Assembly (NCBI GenBank): GCA_016711925.1
Contig: JADJSA010000001.1
Coordinates: 868,001 to 932,000 of the forward strand
Reading direction: 5' to 3'
Source of the DNA: Candidatus Methylophosphatis haderslevensis
GTDB taxonomy: Bacteria > Pseudomonadota > Gammaproteobacteria > Burkholderiales > Rhodocyclaceae
Length of the DNA stretch: 64,000 nt
In this document: one piece after another, positions 1 through 8,003 of the stretch
Numbering within the stretch: the stretch's first letter is position 1
Layout of the letters: each line of letters opens with the position of its first letter
Notes under the pieces: model-generated
Told to the model about the DNA's origin: nothing
Database searches by the model: none
The model's input: the letters and a program-made list of their open reading frames with translations, nothing else
Made by a program: the position numbers and the translations under genes

Positions 1-985
1 CCACTGTGGCAAGCGCCGCGCCCGATTCGAACCCGAACAGGCTGATGGCCGTGGCGACGGCCAGTTCAAAAAAGTTGGACGCGCCGATCAGCGCGGACGG
101 GCAGGCAACGCTGTGCGCCACGCCGAGCCGCTTGTTGAGCCAGTAGGCCAGCCCGGAATTGAGAAAGACCTGAATCAGGATCGGCAGCGCCAGCATGGCG
201 ATGATTGCCGGCTGCTTGATGATCGCCTCGCCCTGGAAGGCGAACAGCAGCACCAGTGTCAACAGCAAGGCCCCGATGGAGAACGGCCCCAACCTTTCCA
301 GCACCGCATCGAAGTAGGTCGTCCCCCGGGACAACAATTGCCGGCGCCAGATCTGCGACAGGATTACCGGAATCACGATGTACAGGCCGACCGAGGTCAG
401 CAGCGTGTCCCACGGCACCGCGATGGACGAGATGCCGAGCAGCAGTCCGACGATCGGCGCGAACGCGAAAATCATGATCGTGTCGTTGAGCGCGACTTGC
501 GACAGGGTGAAGTACGGGTCGCCGCGCGACAGCCGGCTCCAGACGAAGACCATCGCCGTACACGGCGCGGCGGCCAGCAGAATCAGGCCGGCGACATAGC
601 TGTCGAGCTGCTCGGCCGGCAGCCACGGTGCGAATACCTGCCGCACGAAAATCCACGCGAGCAGAGCCATCGAGAACGGTTTGACGGCCCAGTTGATGAA
701 CAGGGTCACGCCGATGCCCTTCCACTGCGCCCGGACTTGATGCAAAGCGCCGAAATCCACCTTCACCAACATCGGGATGATCATCACCCAGATCAGCAGG
801 CCGACCGGAATATTCACACGTGCTACTTCCATGCGGCCGACGGCCTGAAACAGGGTCGGGAAGAGCTGGCCGAGCGCGATACCGGCGACGATGCACAGGA
901 CGACCCAGATGGTCAGGTAACGCTCGAAAAACCCCATGCGCGCGCCGGATCCGGCCTGCGCCACGACCTTGCACTGTGCGCTCAT
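1..985 (-). CDS. acr3: ACR3-family arsenite efflux permease (partial, runs off the left edge)
   Basis: Inner-membrane arsenite (and possibly antimonite) exporter; it removes the As(III) made by the arsenate reductases encoded just upstream. About 328 residues are visible from an ATG at 985; the C-terminus lies beyond position 1. ACR3 proteins are usually about 350 residues, so little is missing. The protein is rich in hydrophobic segments and has the ACR3 signatures APCTAMVFVWS (with the conserved Cys of the fourth membrane segment), NDTIMIFAFAP, and GASNFFELAVA near the visible end. This distinguishes it from the unrelated ArsB family. It is the last visible gene of the ars operon, 10 bp after arsC, and should be controlled by ArsR through the promoter at 2739-2772. 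Antisense open frames over the same DNA are shadows. Identity is secure; only the end is unseen. Confidence 0.93.
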   Translation of the reverse strand, partial: MSAQCKVVAQAGSGARMGFFERYLTIWVVLCIVAGIALGQLFPTLFQAVGRMEVARVNIPVGLLIWVMIIPMLVKVDFGALHQVRAQWKGIGVTLFINWAVKPFSMALLAWIFVRQVFAPWLPAEQLDSYVAGLILLAAAPCTAMVFVWSRLSRGDPYFTLSQVALNDTIMIFAFAPIVGLLLGISSIAVPWDTLLTSVGLYIVIPVILSQIWRRQLLSRGTTYFDAVLERLGPFSIGALLLTLVLLFAFQGEAIIKQPAIIAMLALPILIQVFLNSGLAYWLNKRLGVAHSVACPSALIGASNFFELAVATAISLFGFESGAALATV

Positions 986-995
986 CGAAGCCGGC

Positions 996-1409
996 TCACA
1001 GTCCGAGTGCAGCCCGCACGGCGGGCACGAGCCGCGCACGGATGTCGTCACGCACCCGCACGAAGCTTTCCAGCGGCTCGCCGTGCGGGTCGTGGAACGG
1101 CAGGTGGATCGTTTTCACGGCCTTGGGGAAGATCGGGCAACTCTCCCTGGCGTTGTCGCACACGGTGACTACCAGATCGATCGGTTGGTCGATAACCGCG
1201 GTCACGTCCTTCGGCTGCAGCCCCTCGGTGGCAATGCCGCCCGCCGCGAGCGCCTGCAGCGCGCCATCGGCAACTTTCGGTTGCGGCCGCGTGCCGGCGG
1301 ACAGCGCGCGGACGCGCCCTGGCAGATCGTGGCGCAGCAGCGCTTCGGCCATCTGGGAGCGACAGGAGTTGCCGGTGCATAGGATGAGTACGGTGGGAAT
1401 CGGGGTCAT
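996..1409 (-). CDS. arsC: Arsenate reductase, thioredoxin-coupled low-MW phosphatase type
   Basis: Cytoplasmic enzyme that reduces As(V) to As(III) for export by the adjacent ACR3. The 137-residue protein begins at ATG 1409 (MTPIPTVLILC); a longer upstream frame reads through intergenic DNA and lacks homology. The P-loop CTGNSCRS holds the nucleophile Cys11 and Arg17. The resolving cysteines Cys84 and Cys91 lie in VTVCDNARESCP, and the general acid Asp107 in FHDP. This three-cysteine layout matches the S. aureus pI258 class, which uses thioredoxin (family knowledge). The frame is intact, unlike the related gene directly upstream, so it is probably the working arsenate reductase of the operon. 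Confidence 0.93.
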   Translation of the reverse strand: MTPIPTVLILCTGNSCRSQMAEALLRHDLPGRVRALSAGTRPQPKVADGALQALAAGGIATEGLQPKDVTAVIDQPIDLVVTVCDNARESCPIFPKAVKTIHLPFHDPHGEPLESFVRVRDDIRARLVPAVRAALGL

Positions 1410-1449
1410 GAGCGGAAACCGGGGAGTCGGGGATTGGGAAGCGGCGTAG

Positions 1450-1940
1450 TCAAACGTCTTGCTCGCGCATCCGGCCGATGTCGTCGAGTTGGGTCTTGAG
1501 CGCCATCGCGTCGAGCTTTGCGAACGGCAGGCTGACGAACAGCGCGATACGCCGATTGAGCAGGGTGAAGGCCTTGAACGCGCCGCGCTGTTTGGCCGCG
1601 TCGTCACCTTCGACGGCAGCCGGGTCTTCCACGCCCCAGTGGGCGGTCATCGGTTGCCCCGGCCAGACCGGGCAAACTTCACCGGCGGCGTTGTCGCAGA
1701 CGGTGAACACGAAATCGAGCGGTGGTGGATCCGGTGTCGCAAATTCGTTCCAGCTCTTGCTGCGCAGCCCGGCGGTGTCGAGGCCGGCCCGGCGCAACTG
1801 CTCGATCGCATGGGGGGGTGGGGGGCGGGCGCTGAAGGCGGAGGGCCCTTGCCGACATGGTTGAGGATTACCTCGGCCAGGATGCTGCGCGCCGAGTTGC
1901 CGGTGCACAGGAACAGTACGTTGAAAACGCGATCGTCCAT
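1450..1940 (-). pseudogene. Second ArsC / low-MW tyrosine phosphatase-like protein, frameshifted
   Basis: The gene starts at ATG 1940 with MDDRVFNVLFLCTGNSARS, a classic P-loop of the ArsC-like phosphatase family. It then loses frame near 1810-1855, where the top strand has two G runs (seven and six G). The remainder is in the neighbouring frame: AIEQLRRAGLDT, then TVCDNAAGEVCPVWPGQP with the two resolving-type cysteines, then a C-terminus ending at the TGA at 1450-1452. Joined, it would be about 160 residues. Either this is a decayed paralogue of the arsC at 996-1409, or the G run was mis-called. It lies between arsI and arsC in the operon. Identity of the family is clear; functional status is open. 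Confidence 0.8.
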
Positions 1941-1946
1941 GGCGAA

Positions 1947-2405
1947 TCAGCCGTTCTGCGGGCGTTTGGACAAGAACTGGATGGTCTGCGCCGCCGGCGC
2001 GCAGCACGCGGTATCCGTCGCGCGTTCGGCGCTGCCGAAGGTGGGTACCTCGCCGAGGGTGTGGAACGTCTCCCAGGCGATGCCCTGCGGATCGGTGACC
2101 CAGTGCTTGTTCGACTCGGCGTAGCAGCAACTCGTCGCCTGCTGGGAGACCATGCTCACGCCGGCACGTTCGAGCTGGGCGCGCAGGCCTTCGAGTTCAT
2201 CGTCGGACTCGGTCTGGATACCGAGGTGGTCGATGCCCGGTTCGATGCCGCGCGCCGAAATGGCGAAGTTCATCCGCGGGTCGTCGACCATCCATTTCGC
2301 GTAGTCTGGCTTGCTCACCGAGGGCGCGGCGCCGAACAGTTGCGTGTAGAAGGCAATGCTCTGGCCGAGGTCGGCAACGGCAACATGGATGTGCAGGCGT
2401 TTCAT
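1947..2405 (-). CDS. arsI: ArsI/CadI-family glyoxalase-fold protein (likely C-As lyase)
   Basis: Vicinal-oxygen-chelate (glyoxalase) fold protein of 152 residues. ArsI cleaves the carbon-arsenic bond of trivalent organoarsenicals such as MAs(III), using Fe(II) and O2 (known for the family). The start at ATG 2405 (MKRLHIHVAV) is preferred over an upstream start because it overlaps the arsR stop by 4 bp (ATGA) and gives His5. Candidate iron ligands are His5, His60 (IDHLGIQ) and Glu112 (AWETF). The substrate-binding vicinal Cys pair Cys93-Cys94 sits in TSCCYAES. All match ArsI layout closely. A C-terminal tail holds another Cys pair (ACCAPA), also typical of the CadI/ArsI group. No arsM is in view, so the substrate would come from outside the cell or from elsewhere in the genome. 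Confidence 0.88.
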   Translation of the reverse strand: MKRLHIHVAVADLGQSIAFYTQLFGAAPSVSKPDYAKWMVDDPRMNFAISARGIEPGIDHLGIQTESDDELEGLRAQLERAGVSMVSQQATSCCYAESNKHWVTDPQGIAWETFHTLGEVPTFGSAERATDTACCAPAAQTIQFLSKRPQNG

Positions 2406-2737
2406 CGGGGCTCCTTTTCGGGCTCGCAGCAAGACGCTTCGGGCAGGCACGGCACGCCCTGGCAGCAGTTTTCGGTGAGGAATTGCAGCAGATCGTTCAT
2501 CGCCGCGTAGTTCGCCGAGTAGTGGATGTAACGTCCCTCCTGGCGCGAGCGGATGAGGCCGGCGTGAGTCAATTCCTTGAAATGAAACGACAAGGTTGGA
2601 TTGGCAACGCTCAGCCGCTCAGCCAGTGCACCCGCCGTCAGACCCGCGGCGCCGGCCTGCACCAAAAGGCGAAACACCGACAGCCGCGTCTCCTGGGCAA
2701 GCGCTGCCAACAACCGGACCGCATCGTTCGTTTCCAT
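2402..2737 (-). CDS. arsR: ArsR-family As(III)-responsive repressor
   Basis: Winged-helix repressor of 111 residues and first gene of the ars operon. The helix-turn-helix covers roughly residues 37-62 (recognition helix around NPTLSFHFKELTHAGLI), followed by the wing (SRQEGRYIHYS). It lacks the classic ELCVCDL metal site in helix 3. Instead it has a C-terminal cysteine cluster: Cys91-Cys92, Cys97 and Cys103-Cys104. This resembles the Acidithiobacillus-type ArsR, where two adjacent C-terminal cysteines plus a third bind As(III) (family knowledge; assignment here is inference). The stop overlaps the arsI start by 4 bp. The start codon ATG 2737-2735 abuts the operator, so autoregulation is expected. 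Confidence 0.93.
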   Translation of the reverse strand: METNDAVRLLAALAQETRLSVFRLLVQAGAAGLTAGALAERLSVANPTLSFHFKELTHAGLIRSRQEGRYIHYSANYAAMNDLLQFLTENCCQGVPCLPEASCCEPEKEPR

Positions 2738-2738
2738 G

Positions 2739-2772
2739 ATTCGATAATACTCGAATTATGGTCGAAATGCAA
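2739..2772 (-). promoter_or_regulatory. ars operon promoter with ArsR operator; likely leaderless transcript
   Basis: Reading the minus strand, a -35 TTGCAT (2772-2767) and a -10 TATTAT (2749-2744) are separated by exactly 17 bp. The -10 lies in the centre of a perfect inverted repeat ATTCGA-N6-TCGAAT (2756-2751 and 2744-2739), a typical ArsR-type operator. The start codon of arsR begins at 2737, which is where transcription would be expected to start. No Shine-Dalgarno sequence can therefore exist on the arsR message, and it would be leaderless. A bound ArsR dimer would block the -10 directly. Confidence 0.75.
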
Positions 2773-2821
2773 CGCCGCAATGAGGCTCTCTTTGGATCAA
2801 GGGAAGGAGGAACAGAAAATC

Positions 2822-2898
2822 TGGGGCGACGGATGGGACTCGAACCCACGACAACCGGGATCACAACCCGGGACTCTACCAACTGAGCTACCGCCGCC
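2822..2898 (-). tRNA. tRNA-His (anticodon GTG)
   Basis: Complete cloverleaf with encoded 3' CCA (2824-2822). The anticodon loop TTGTGAT lies between CCGGG and CCCGG, giving anticodon GTG. The T-arm contains GGTTCGAGTCC. The acceptor stem has 8 bp: an extra 5' G (G-1 at 2898) pairs with C73, the identity feature of histidine tRNAs. A single stand-alone gene; no other tRNA is seen in the window. Confidence 0.96.
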
Positions 2899-3370
2899 AT
2901 CGACAGGGCAAAATCCACTTTCCCATGCGAAGGCCATGATTATAACCGACATTCCCCACGGTGGTCCCAAGAATTCGGGTCAGTTCAGCGCGCTACCATT
3001 ACACTACGACGGTCGAAACACAACGTCTGATGGCAGTCTGCAACAACGCATGTGACCATGAGGTTCCGGCCACGCGGATGTTTGGGCGATTTTTTTTGCA
3101 CTTGTCGCGGAAGACGGCGACAAATCATTTGAACGGCTCGCCTCACGGTCACGCCGATTCCGCGCTGTCTCGATCAGCACTCGTTCCGGCGTCAGGCGAC
3201 CTTGGGTAACAAGGGAAGCCCGCGGCTTCCCCACAACAAGACAATCACGAGTCGTGGTCGGAATCCCGCCTCTCTTGACAGCAACAGTCTTATCCAGATG
3301 CTAGATTTGCGTGATCCCGGGCACGAATGCTCTGTTCGCATAGCCGACCAATATTCTTTGAGGTAGTTTC
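2899..3370. other. Intergenic region between tRNA-His and the EPS locus; contains a stem-loop
   Basis: About 470 bp with no convincing gene. It must hold the tRNA-His promoter (reading left) and the promoter of the 3371 gene (reading right). A perfect 8-bp stem with a 3-nt loop (gggaagcc-cgc-ggcttccc) lies at 3213-3231; no clear T-run follows on either strand, so it is only a weak terminator candidate. AGGTAG a few bases before 3371 can serve as ribosome binding site for the next gene. A T-rich run occurs around 3090-3098. Confidence 0.5.
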
Positions 3371-4654
3371 ATGACTGCTACTGTTGCTGTAATCGGACTC
3401 GGATATGTCGGCTTGCCGCTGGTCGTCGAGTTCGGCAAGCACTTTCGAACCATTGGTTTCGACGTTTCGACGCACAAGGTCGAGTCGTGTCTGGCGGGTG
3501 TTGACCCCTCGCGCGAGTTGCCGGACGACCAAATGCGCGCAGCCGTACATGCGGAGTACACCGCCGACCCGAAGACGCTCGGCGAGGCGGACATCATCAT
3601 CGTGGCGGTACCGACCCCCGTCGACGATGCGCATAGCCCGGACTTCGGCCCGCTGATCGGCGCCAGCCGCAGCGCCGGCCAGAACATGAAGAAGGGCGCG
3701 ATCGTGGTGTATGAATCCACCGTCTATCCGGGCGCGACCGAAGGGGTCTGCATTCCAGTGCTTGAACGGGAATCAGGCATGAAGTGGAAGCAGGATTTCT
3801 TCGTCGGCTATTCGCCGGAACGCATCAACCCTGGCGATCGCGAACATACGCTGACGAAGATTCTGAAGGTTGTCGCGGGCGACACGCCTGAAACGCTGGA
3901 GAAGGTGGTGGCACTTTACGAGCGGATCGTCGAACCGGGTGTGCATCGCGCGACCTCGATCAAGGTTGCCGAGGCTGCCAAGGTCATTGAGAACACGCAG
4001 CGCGATCTCAACATTGCGCTGATGAACGAACTGGCGATCATTTTCGAGCGAGTCGGCATCGATACCACCGAGGTTCTGGAGGCGGCCGGCACCAAGTGGA
4101 ATTTTCTCAAGTTCAAGCCGGGTCTGGTCGGTGGGCACTGCATCGGGGTCGATCCGTATTACCTGACCCACATGGCCGACAAGATCGGCTATCACCCGCA
4201 AGTGATTCTGGCCGGGCGGCGGATCAACGACGGCATGGGCAAATTCATCGCCGAGCAGACCGTCAAACAAATGATTGACTGCGGCAGCTACGTCAAGGGA
4301 GCGAAGGTGAACGTGCTCGGTCTGACCTTCAAGGAGGACTGCGGGGATCTGCGCAATTCCAAGGTCGTGGACATCATTCGCGAGTTGAAGACTTATGGCG
4401 TGGAGGTATTCGTGCACGACCCGCGGGCGGACGCCGAGGAAGCGATGCGCGAGTACGGTTTGCGCCCGGTTTCCTGGGACGAGTTGCCGCGCGCCGATGC
4501 GATCGTGGCGGCGGTAGCGCACCGCGAATTCCGCCATCTGTCTGTCGAAGACCTGTGCCGCAAAGTGGTCAAGGGCGGCAGCTTCGTCGATGTCAAGGCG
4601 CTTTTCGACCAAGCGGCACTGCGTGCATCGGGACTACGCGTTTGGCGGCTTTGA
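3371..4654 (+). CDS. UDP-N-acetyl-D-hexosamine 6-dehydrogenase (TviB/WbpA/WbpO type)
   Basis: Soluble NAD-dependent enzyme of 427 residues that oxidises C6 of UDP-GlcNAc or UDP-GalNAc to the uronic acid, giving an acidic sugar nucleotide for the EPS. The Rossmann motif GLGYVGLP is at residues 9-16. The substrate loop SPERINPGD (148-156) is typical of the N-acetylhexosamine branch rather than UDP-glucose dehydrogenases. The catalytic Cys257 sits in GGHCIGVDPYY, and the C-terminal UDP-binding domain (NVLGLTFKEDCGDLRNSK) is complete. Which epimer is used cannot be told from the sequence. It is the first gene of the EPS region and is transcribed toward the XrtA-locus ATPase, 220 bp downstream. 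Confidence 0.92.
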   Translation: MTATVAVIGLGYVGLPLVVEFGKHFRTIGFDVSTHKVESCLAGVDPSRELPDDQMRAAVHAEYTADPKTLGEADIIIVAVPTPVDDAHSPDFGPLIGASRSAGQNMKKGAIVVYESTVYPGATEGVCIPVLERESGMKWKQDFFVGYSPERINPGDREHTLTKILKVVAGDTPETLEKVVALYERIVEPGVHRATSIKVAEAAKVIENTQRDLNIALMNELAIIFERVGIDTTEVLEAAGTKWNFLKFKPGLVGGHCIGVDPYYLTHMADKIGYHPQVILAGRRINDGMGKFIAEQTVKQMIDCGSYVKGAKVNVLGLTFKEDCGDLRNSKVVDIIRELKTYGVEVFVHDPRADAEEAMREYGLRPVSWDELPRADAIVAAVAHREFRHLSVEDLCRKVVKGGSFVDVKALFDQAALRASGLRVWRL

Positions 4655-4874
4655 CCTGGATAGAATCGATGCCCGCCGCTATATGCGACCTCAATCGTTG
4701 GCACCTGGAACGTATGCGTACTGGGCTGGCTCCAAATTGGGAGATTCGGCAAATTGCATGATTCCGTTGGCAAATCGCAGAGTGCCGTGAAATCTCACCC
4801 GGCGAGCTTGACGCTGACTAGAGAGAATGCGATAAGCCTCATCCGTAGTCTTTTTCACTACCGACAGGATCCTG

Positions 4875-6098
4875 ATGTACGAGTCTTTCTACGGGCTGAC
4901 CGACAAGCCCTTTCAGCTTAACCCGGACCCGTCCTTCTACTTCGGGAGCCGCGAGCATCGACGGGCGATGGCGTATCTCGAATACGGCCTGCACCAGAAC
5001 GAGGGGTTCATCGTTGTCACAGGAGAAGTCGGTACCGGAAAGACGACGCTGATTCGCAGCCTGCTAAGCAAGCTCGACCCGCACCAGGTGGTCGCGGCCC
5101 AATTGGTCAGCACGCAATTGGATGCGGAAGATACGTTGCGCATGGTCTGTGCCGCCTTCGGCCTGCCTGCGAAGGACATTGAAAAATCCGATGCGCTGGT
5201 GTCCCTTGAAGGCTTTCTCCGATCCGTAGCAAAGGACGGACGCCGTGCGCTTCTAATCATCGACGAGGCGCAGAACCTGGCCCCGCGGGCGGTGGAAGAA
5301 CTGCGTATGCTTTCCAACTTTCAGGTCGGCACGAACGCGTTAGTGCAAAGTTTTCTGGTCGGCCAGCCGGAGTTCCGCCAAACGATGTGCAGCCCGCACA
5401 TGCAGCAACTGCGGCAACGGGTGATTGCTTCGTGTCACATCAGCCCGCTTGGCAGCGAAGATACTAGGGCTTACATCGAGCACCGACTGACACATGCCGG
5501 CTGGAAGAACGATCCGACGATCAGTGCGGATGCGTTTGAAGCCATCTTCAGGGTCTCCGGCGGAACACCGAGGCGGATCAATACGCTTTGCGACCGGCTG
5601 TTGCTCTCTGGCTTCCTGAACGAGAGTCACGGAATCACCGAGACCGACGTCGAAACCGTTGCAGATGAACTTAGCGAAGAGACATTCTCGGCCGATCACT
5701 CGTTGCGTGGCCAGCCAAACGGGGCGCAGATCGCGGGTACGCTTTCGTCGCCCAGTACGGCTCCTCGGCAGTGGATGGGTGCCAAATCAGAGATCATCGA
5801 TTCAGCGACGGAATCGGGCCTGAGCTTACTTGGCGGACTTCAATTGGATTCAATGCTTGAACGAGTCGGCCGGCTGGAGCGATCAAGCGAAGTGATGATT
5901 TCCCTCTTGCAGCAGCTACTGATTGTGGCGTCACGACATAACATGAACGTCCCAGCCGACTCATCCAAACAACCACAAGAGGAGGGTCCCTCGGACAACG
6001 CGCGGAATGGAGACCCGAATGCAGACTCTGACACGATAATCCTGAATGATCCAAGCCGTTACCATGACACGGAGGAACGCAAGAAGAACGCTGAATAG
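4875..6098 (+). CDS. XrtA-locus secretion-type ATPase (ExeA/GspA-like AAA, TIGR03015 type)
   Basis: AAA+ ATPase of 407 residues, belonging to the family found specifically in PEP-CTERM/exosortase EPS loci and resembling ExeA/GspA of type II secretion. The start MYESFYGLTDKPFQLNPDP is the family hallmark. Walker A GEVGTGKTT is at about 50-58 and Walker B LLIIDEAQN at about 126-134; an arginine-finger region and GGTPRRINTLCDR follow. After about residue 270 the sequence becomes low-complexity, with a predicted helix (SMLERVGRLERSSEVMISLLQQLL) and a polar, disordered tail. Its exact function in EPS secretion is not established. Frame intact. It is transcribed away from the rest of the core genes, which lie on the other strand. 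Confidence 0.9.
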   Translation: MYESFYGLTDKPFQLNPDPSFYFGSREHRRAMAYLEYGLHQNEGFIVVTGEVGTGKTTLIRSLLSKLDPHQVVAAQLVSTQLDAEDTLRMVCAAFGLPAKDIEKSDALVSLEGFLRSVAKDGRRALLIIDEAQNLAPRAVEELRMLSNFQVGTNALVQSFLVGQPEFRQTMCSPHMQQLRQRVIASCHISPLGSEDTRAYIEHRLTHAGWKNDPTISADAFEAIFRVSGGTPRRINTLCDRLLLSGFLNESHGITETDVETVADELSEETFSADHSLRGQPNGAQIAGTLSSPSTAPRQWMGAKSEIIDSATESGLSLLGGLQLDSMLERVGRLERSSEVMISLLQQLLIVASRHNMNVPADSSKQPQEEGPSDNARNGDPNADSDTIILNDPSRYHDTEERKKNAE

Positions 6099-6201
6099 TT
6101 ACTCGTTCCGAATGACAAATGGTACGACTACGCTCTGCCTAACAGGCGAACGACAGCCATGGTAGCGGTGACTTCTCTCCGGAGTTCCGAAACGAGTACT
6201 T

Positions 6202-7587
6202 CTACTGGGCGCCGCGCCCGGTCAGTACTACCTCGATGGTTTCAAAAAACACTACGAGGTCAAGAAACAGAGAATGGTTCTTCACGTAATAGAGATCGTA
6301 CTGGAGCTTCTGGGCAGCATCCTGTACTGATGCACCATACGGATAACGAACTTGAGCCCACCCAGTGACGCCCGGCTTGATACTGTGTCGTGCGCCGTAA
6401 AATGGAACCTTCTCACTCAACTCGCCGACGAAATAGGGCCTTTCCGGGCGAGGTCCGACCAAGCTCATGTCACCCTTCAGGACATTCAGCAGTTGCGGTA
6501 ACTCGTCGATTCGCAACTTGCGAATCACTTTCCCGACACGCGTAACGCGATCATCGTTTGCAGTCGCCCACCGAGGCTTCCCATCTCGTTCAGCATCACT
6601 GCGCATGCTTCGAAACTTGATGACCCAGAAAACGCGACCGCCTTGGCCAACCCGTTCTTGGCGATAAAGAATCGGGAATCCACTCTCCATGACAATGAGC
6701 AAAGATGTCACCAGCATCACCGGCGCGGCGAACACAAGCAACAGCGAAGTCGCGAGGACATCAAACGCACGCTTGACGACGGTGCGGAGGAGCCCCTGCC
6801 GGAAACCCTCTCCAAATATTAACCAGCTGGCCCTCAATGAATCAAGCCGAACCTGGCCGAGAACCTGTTCAAAATAGCTCGAAGGATCCAGCACCTTAAG
6901 TCCTGCAAGTTTGCAGTCCAAAAGCTGCTTAAGTGGCAAACTCCCGCCGCGACGATCCCCTACGGCAACAACGATCTGGCTTACACGATTCTGCCGGGCA
7001 ACCTCTAATAGGGCCAACTGAGCATCCAAGACGTTTCCCTGCGGAACACACACCGCTTCAGATCCGTTTACTGGGTAAAAGCCAACGATCGTGAAGTTCG
7101 AACCAAACTTAAGGATCGACTCCTTTATTGCCGCTGCCTCGGCACCAGTTCCCAAAACCAACACTCGATTCGAGAAAACATTCGAACTACTGCGCACCCT
7201 GGCAGCGTACCCACGAATGGCGGCATGGGAAGCAATCGCCACAATCGCAACGAGTTCCACCACGTTGTGTTGAGCCCACGTTCGCGGGAGGTGTTCGAAC
7301 ACCAGATAAGCGACCGGAACTGCAAGAAACAGCGACAGGAATACTCGAATCGCCGTTTCGCCCCGGGAGCGCTTTGCAGTTGGCTGATACAGGCCAAGTG
7401 ACGCGTTAATCAGAAGCACTGTAACCGCAAATAGCGCAAGCGCCGGAAACGCGCCGAGCACTTCGCGAAAAGCGCCCGGATAAATCATGGCCACGGCGAA
7501 TACGACCGAAAGAATTAGGAATACTGTTTCGAGAGCGACACGAAGGACCGTATTCCACGCGAACCAGTGGCTGAACAACTGCACCAT
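6202..7587 (-). CDS. epsB: Undecaprenyl-phosphate sugar phosphotransferase, EpsB-like (priming enzyme)
   Basis: Polytopic inner-membrane enzyme of 461 residues that starts the EPS repeat unit by moving a sugar-1-phosphate onto undecaprenyl phosphate. The N-terminal part has about four membrane helices and a CoA-binding-like soluble segment (RVLVLGTGAEA). The C-terminal third, from about residue 265, is the bacterial sugar transferase domain, with the re-entrant helix FDVLATSLLLVFAAP, YRQERVGQGG, FRSMRSDAE, LRIDELPQLLNVLKGDMSLVGPRPE and PGVTGWAQVRYPYG. It matches the sugar transferase of PEP-CTERM loci (TIGR03013 type). GGAGGT lies 6-7 nt before ATG 7587, a strong ribosome binding site. The converging ATPase gene ends at 6098. 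Confidence 0.92.
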   Translation of the reverse strand: MVQLFSHWFAWNTVLRVALETVFLILSVVFAVAMIYPGAFREVLGAFPALALFAVTVLLINASLGLYQPTAKRSRGETAIRVFLSLFLAVPVAYLVFEHLPRTWAQHNVVELVAIVAIASHAAIRGYAARVRSSSNVFSNRVLVLGTGAEAAAIKESILKFGSNFTIVGFYPVNGSEAVCVPQGNVLDAQLALLEVARQNRVSQIVVAVGDRRGGSLPLKQLLDCKLAGLKVLDPSSYFEQVLGQVRLDSLRASWLIFGEGFRQGLLRTVVKRAFDVLATSLLLVFAAPVMLVTSLLIVMESGFPILYRQERVGQGGRVFWVIKFRSMRSDAERDGKPRWATANDDRVTRVGKVIRKLRIDELPQLLNVLKGDMSLVGPRPERPYFVGELSEKVPFYGARHSIKPGVTGWAQVRYPYGASVQDAAQKLQYDLYYVKNHSLFLDLVVFFETIEVVLTGRGAQ

Positions 7588-8003
7588 TTCTGACCTCCGC
7601 TAAGACCCACCCTACTTGGCCTCGCTTTGTATTTGTTTATACCTTCAATGCTGCGGATCGCTATCTTGGTTCCGCCGATCAATTACTTACTGGATACAAA
7701 TTCGGTTCCACATCAAACATACAACCACCCCACTACATCGTCTTTATAGCCCGTCCCGAATGGTTCCGTTGTGACAAGTATCACACTACCGCTTCGCTTC
7801 GATGAATTGTACCCAACCAGCGACCAAGTCGCTCCCCCGAAGCCAGACTCAACGATCAACTTGCTGGTTTTTCTGATTAAAAACCTCAAGATAGCCACGC
7901 CAAGCCCATTGGACTAGTCCATTCGACTCAACCCCAGTGCGCGAGCGACGGGCGGCTGTTGAGGCTTGGAACGTTCGCGCACTGCGAATCGAAGAACCAA
8001 GGC
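7588..8003. other. AT-richer intergenic region, no gene seen
   Basis: About 415 bp between the deacetylase remnant and epsB, with several stops in all frames and no recognisable protein or RNA. It presumably carries the promoter of epsB (minus strand), but no convincing -35/-10 or sigma-54 element was found. Confidence 0.4.

Noticed and set aside
113..1168. Long plus-strand open frame opposite acr3/arsC
   Set aside because: Antisense shadow: Gln/His/Arg-rich, no homology, while the minus strand encodes clear ACR3 and ArsC.
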